From contig CANLZY010000005.1 of NCBI GenBank assembly GCA_947495685.1, forward strand, positions 124,001 to 188,000: a stretch of DNA of 64,000 nucleotides, given 5' to 3'. The position numbers were made by a program, and so were the translations under genes. Each line of letters begins with the position of its first letter. Within the stretch, counting starts at the first letter, position 1. The DNA comes from an uncultured Tropicimonas sp. (GTDB lineage: Bacteria > Pseudomonadota > Alphaproteobacteria > Rhodobacterales > Rhodobacteraceae). The notes beneath the pieces were generated by a model, which did not search any database, had not been told where the DNA came from, and was given only the letters and a program-made list of their open reading frames with translations. Below are positions 62,425 through 64,000 of the stretch, piece by piece.

Positions 62425-63645
62425 ATGCGGATTGCGGTTCTTGGGGGCGATGGGTTTTGTGGCTGGCCGACCTCGTTGCACCTGTCGAACCTCGGTCACG
62501 AGGTGCATATCGTCGACAACCTGTCGCGCCGCTGGATCGACACCGAACTGGGCGTTCAATCGTTGACCCCGATGGACTCGATCCAGGAACGCTGCCGGAT
62601 CTGGAAGCAGGTCTCGGGCAACGAGATCAAGTTTCATCTGCTGGACCTGGCCAAGGAATACCAGCGGCTGAAGCAGTGGCTGGCCGAAATGCGCCCAGAT
62701 GCGATCATCCACTTTGCCGAGCAGCGGGCAGCGCCCTATTCGATGAAGTCCGACCGTCACAAGGTCTATACCGTCGACAACAACGTCAGCGCGACGCACA
62801 ACCTGTTGACCGCGCTGGTCGAAACCGGGATCGACGCGCATCTGGTGCACCTCGGCACGATGGGGGTCTATGGCTATTCCAGCGTCGGTGCGGCGATCCC
62901 CGAAGGGTATCTGGATATCGAGATCACCAATCTGGAAGGCGAGAAGAAGGGGCTTGAAGTCCTGTATCCCACGCGACCCGGATCGGTCTATCACATGACC
63001 AAGTCGCTCGATCAGATCCTGTTCCAGTTCTATGCCCAGAACGACGGGGTGCGCATCACCGACCTGCACCAGGGCATCGTCTGGGGCACCCATACCGACC
63101 AGACCAGCCGCCACGAGCAATTGATCAACCGGTTCGACTATGACGGCGACTACGGAACCGTGTTGAACCGGTTCCTGATCCAGGCCGCCATCGATTATCC
63201 GCTGACAGTGCATGGCACCGGCGGGCAGACCCGCGCCTTTATCCACATCAAGGATTCCGTGCGCTGCATCGAACTGGCGCTGTCGGACGCACCGGCGCAG
63301 GGTGACAGGGTCAAGATCTTCAATCAGATGACCGAGACCCATCGGGTGCGCGACCTTGCCGAGATGGTGGCGGGCCTCGCGGGCGGTCAGGTGGCCTTCC
63401 TGCCGAACCCGCGCAAGGAAGCCGCCGAGAACGACCTGATCGTCAAGAACGAGGGGTTCCTGGCGCTTGGTCTCGATCCAACCCGATTGCAGACTGGCCT
63501 GCTGGACGAGATCGTGGATGTCGCCAGGAAATACGCCCACCGGATCGATCGAAAACATGTGCCTGCGGTTTCGGCGTGGACAAAGGAGCTTGCCACCCGC
63601 GTCGTGCACGACCCCGAAGCGGTTCACCTCAAGTCGGTCGGCTGA
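62425..63645 (+). CDS. sqdB: UDP-sulfoquinovose synthase SqdB
   Basis: The product has 406 residues. It makes UDP-sulfoquinovose from UDP-glucose and sulfite for the sulfolipid SQDG. The NAD-binding GGDGFCGWPTSLHLSNLGHEV is at the N-terminus. Diagnostic SQD1/SqdB stretches are VDNLSRRWIDTELGVQSLTP, HFAEQRAAPYSMKSDRHKVYTVDNN, GTMGVYGYS and YHMTKSLDQILF (with the Tyr-x3-Lys catalytic pair). The ATG at 62425 has an AAGGAG ribosome site. In Rhodobacter sqdB heads an operon with a GT8-like sqdD, as here. Confidence 0.95.
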   Translation: MRIAVLGGDGFCGWPTSLHLSNLGHEVHIVDNLSRRWIDTELGVQSLTPMDSIQERCRIWKQVSGNEIKFHLLDLAKEYQRLKQWLAEMRPDAIIHFAEQRAAPYSMKSDRHKVYTVDNNVSATHNLLTALVETGIDAHLVHLGTMGVYGYSSVGAAIPEGYLDIEITNLEGEKKGLEVLYPTRPGSVYHMTKSLDQILFQFYAQNDGVRITDLHQGIVWGTHTDQTSRHEQLINRFDYDGDYGTVLNRFLIQAAIDYPLTVHGTGGQTRAFIHIKDSVRCIELALSDAPAQGDRVKIFNQMTETHRVRDLAEMVAGLAGGQVAFLPNPRKEAAENDLIVKNEGFLALGLDPTRLQTGLLDEIVDVARKYAHRIDRKHVPAVSAWTKELATRVVHDPEAVHLKSVG

Positions 63646-63648
63646 GCG

Positions 63649-64000
63649 ATGACAGAGGGGCTTGTGGCAAGCGGTCCGGCAGGCAGCCGGCGCGCTTATG
63701 TGACGTTGGTGACCAATTCGGACTATGCGCTTGGCGCCCGGGCGCTTGTCCGCTCCATTCGGCTCAGCGGGACCGATGCCGATGTGGTCGTGCTGATCAC
63801 CGGGGTCGTGGACGTGGTGGACATGGCGCCATTGATGGCGCTTGGCGCGCGTCTGGTAAAGGTCGACCTGCTGCCGACATCGGACGCGTTCAACGCGGCG
63901 CATGGGCGGGCCCGATTGCACGGGAACGCGCCCTTTACGAAGGGCGAAAAGCCTGCGTTCCACACCCCGCTGGACAATTTCGCCAAGCTGCGTCTGTGGC
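63649..64000 (+). CDS. Glycosyltransferase (GT8-like), probable SqdD; 3' end outside the window
   Basis: Only the first 117 residues are visible. AYVTLVTNSDYALGARALVRSIRLSGTDADVVVLIT near the start is the glycosyltransferase family 8 (glycogenin-like) nucleotide-sugar region, and PAFHTPLDNFAKLRLW follows. The DxD motif must lie beyond the window. It starts three bases after the sqdB stop, so it is in the same operon. In Rhodobacter the equivalent gene sqdD is needed for sulfolipid synthesis. Confidence 0.8.
   Translation, partial: MTEGLVASGPAGSRRAYVTLVTNSDYALGARALVRSIRLSGTDADVVVLITGVVDVVDMAPLMALGARLVKVDLLPTSDAFNAAHGRARLHGNAPFTKGEKPAFHTPLDNFAKLRLW

Overview
The window is a high-G+C chromosomal segment of an alphaproteobacterium, most likely a member of the Rhodobacterales (Roseobacter/Rhodobacteraceae). 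Three things point there: the housekeeping order miaB, phoH, ybeY, corC, lnt, metK, trmB; a SAM/SAH-type riboswitch directly in front of metK, a class known almost only from Rhodobacterales; and a sqdB-type sulfolipid gene at the right end. I saw no tRNA, rRNA, IS element or CRISPR array.

Left third (1-24.3 kb). A cut-off secreted protein and a small lipoprotein/secreted protein pair precede a glycosyltransferase-like gene. Then comes a core block: tRNA modification (miaB), RNA metabolism (phoH, ybeY), envelope maintenance (corC, lnt), SAM synthesis (metK), tRNA methylation (trmB), shikimate pathway (aroA), cmk, rpsA, ihfB, lapA, trpF and trpB. From 21.4 to 23.1 kb lies an odd little cluster: two paralogous secreted PepSY-like proteins with extremely acidic tails (one with 31 consecutive Asp) and a membrane-anchored LuxR-type regulator. 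A DUF2237-like gene and pth follow on the minus strand.

Middle (24.5-57.4 kb). This is a type VI secretion (T6SS) island. The + strand carries tssA, tssB, tssC, hcp, tagJ, tssE, tssF, tssG, clpV, vgrG, a DUF6931-like gene, a PAAR gene, an FHA gene (tagH), tssK, tssL (with an OmpA domain), tssM, tagF and pppA. A PpkA-like membrane kinase converges on it from the right. No tssJ is visible. The FHA/PppA/kinase set indicates control by threonine phosphorylation. Divergent from tssA is a minus-strand operon of a secreted protein, an ExbB-like and two ExbD-like proteins and a TonB-like protein. The periplasmic part of that TonB-like protein resembles the periplasmic part of the kinase at the far end of the island. 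A YceI-OmpA fusion, a caspase-like protein with a haem-c motif (CxxCH) and an OmpA protein sit at the edges.

Right end (57.6-64 kb). A membrane-anchored M15 peptidase is translationally coupled to a second caspase-like protein with Sel1 repeats and a peptidoglycan-binding end. Two coupled envelope proteins and a small coiled-coil membrane protein follow, then sqdB and a cut-off GT8-like glycosyltransferase (probably sqdD). The island and its flanks therefore read as an envelope-spanning secretion and envelope-sensing locus inserted between housekeeping genes. The functional links between the ExbB/ExbD/TonB-like module, the caspases and the T6SS are inference.
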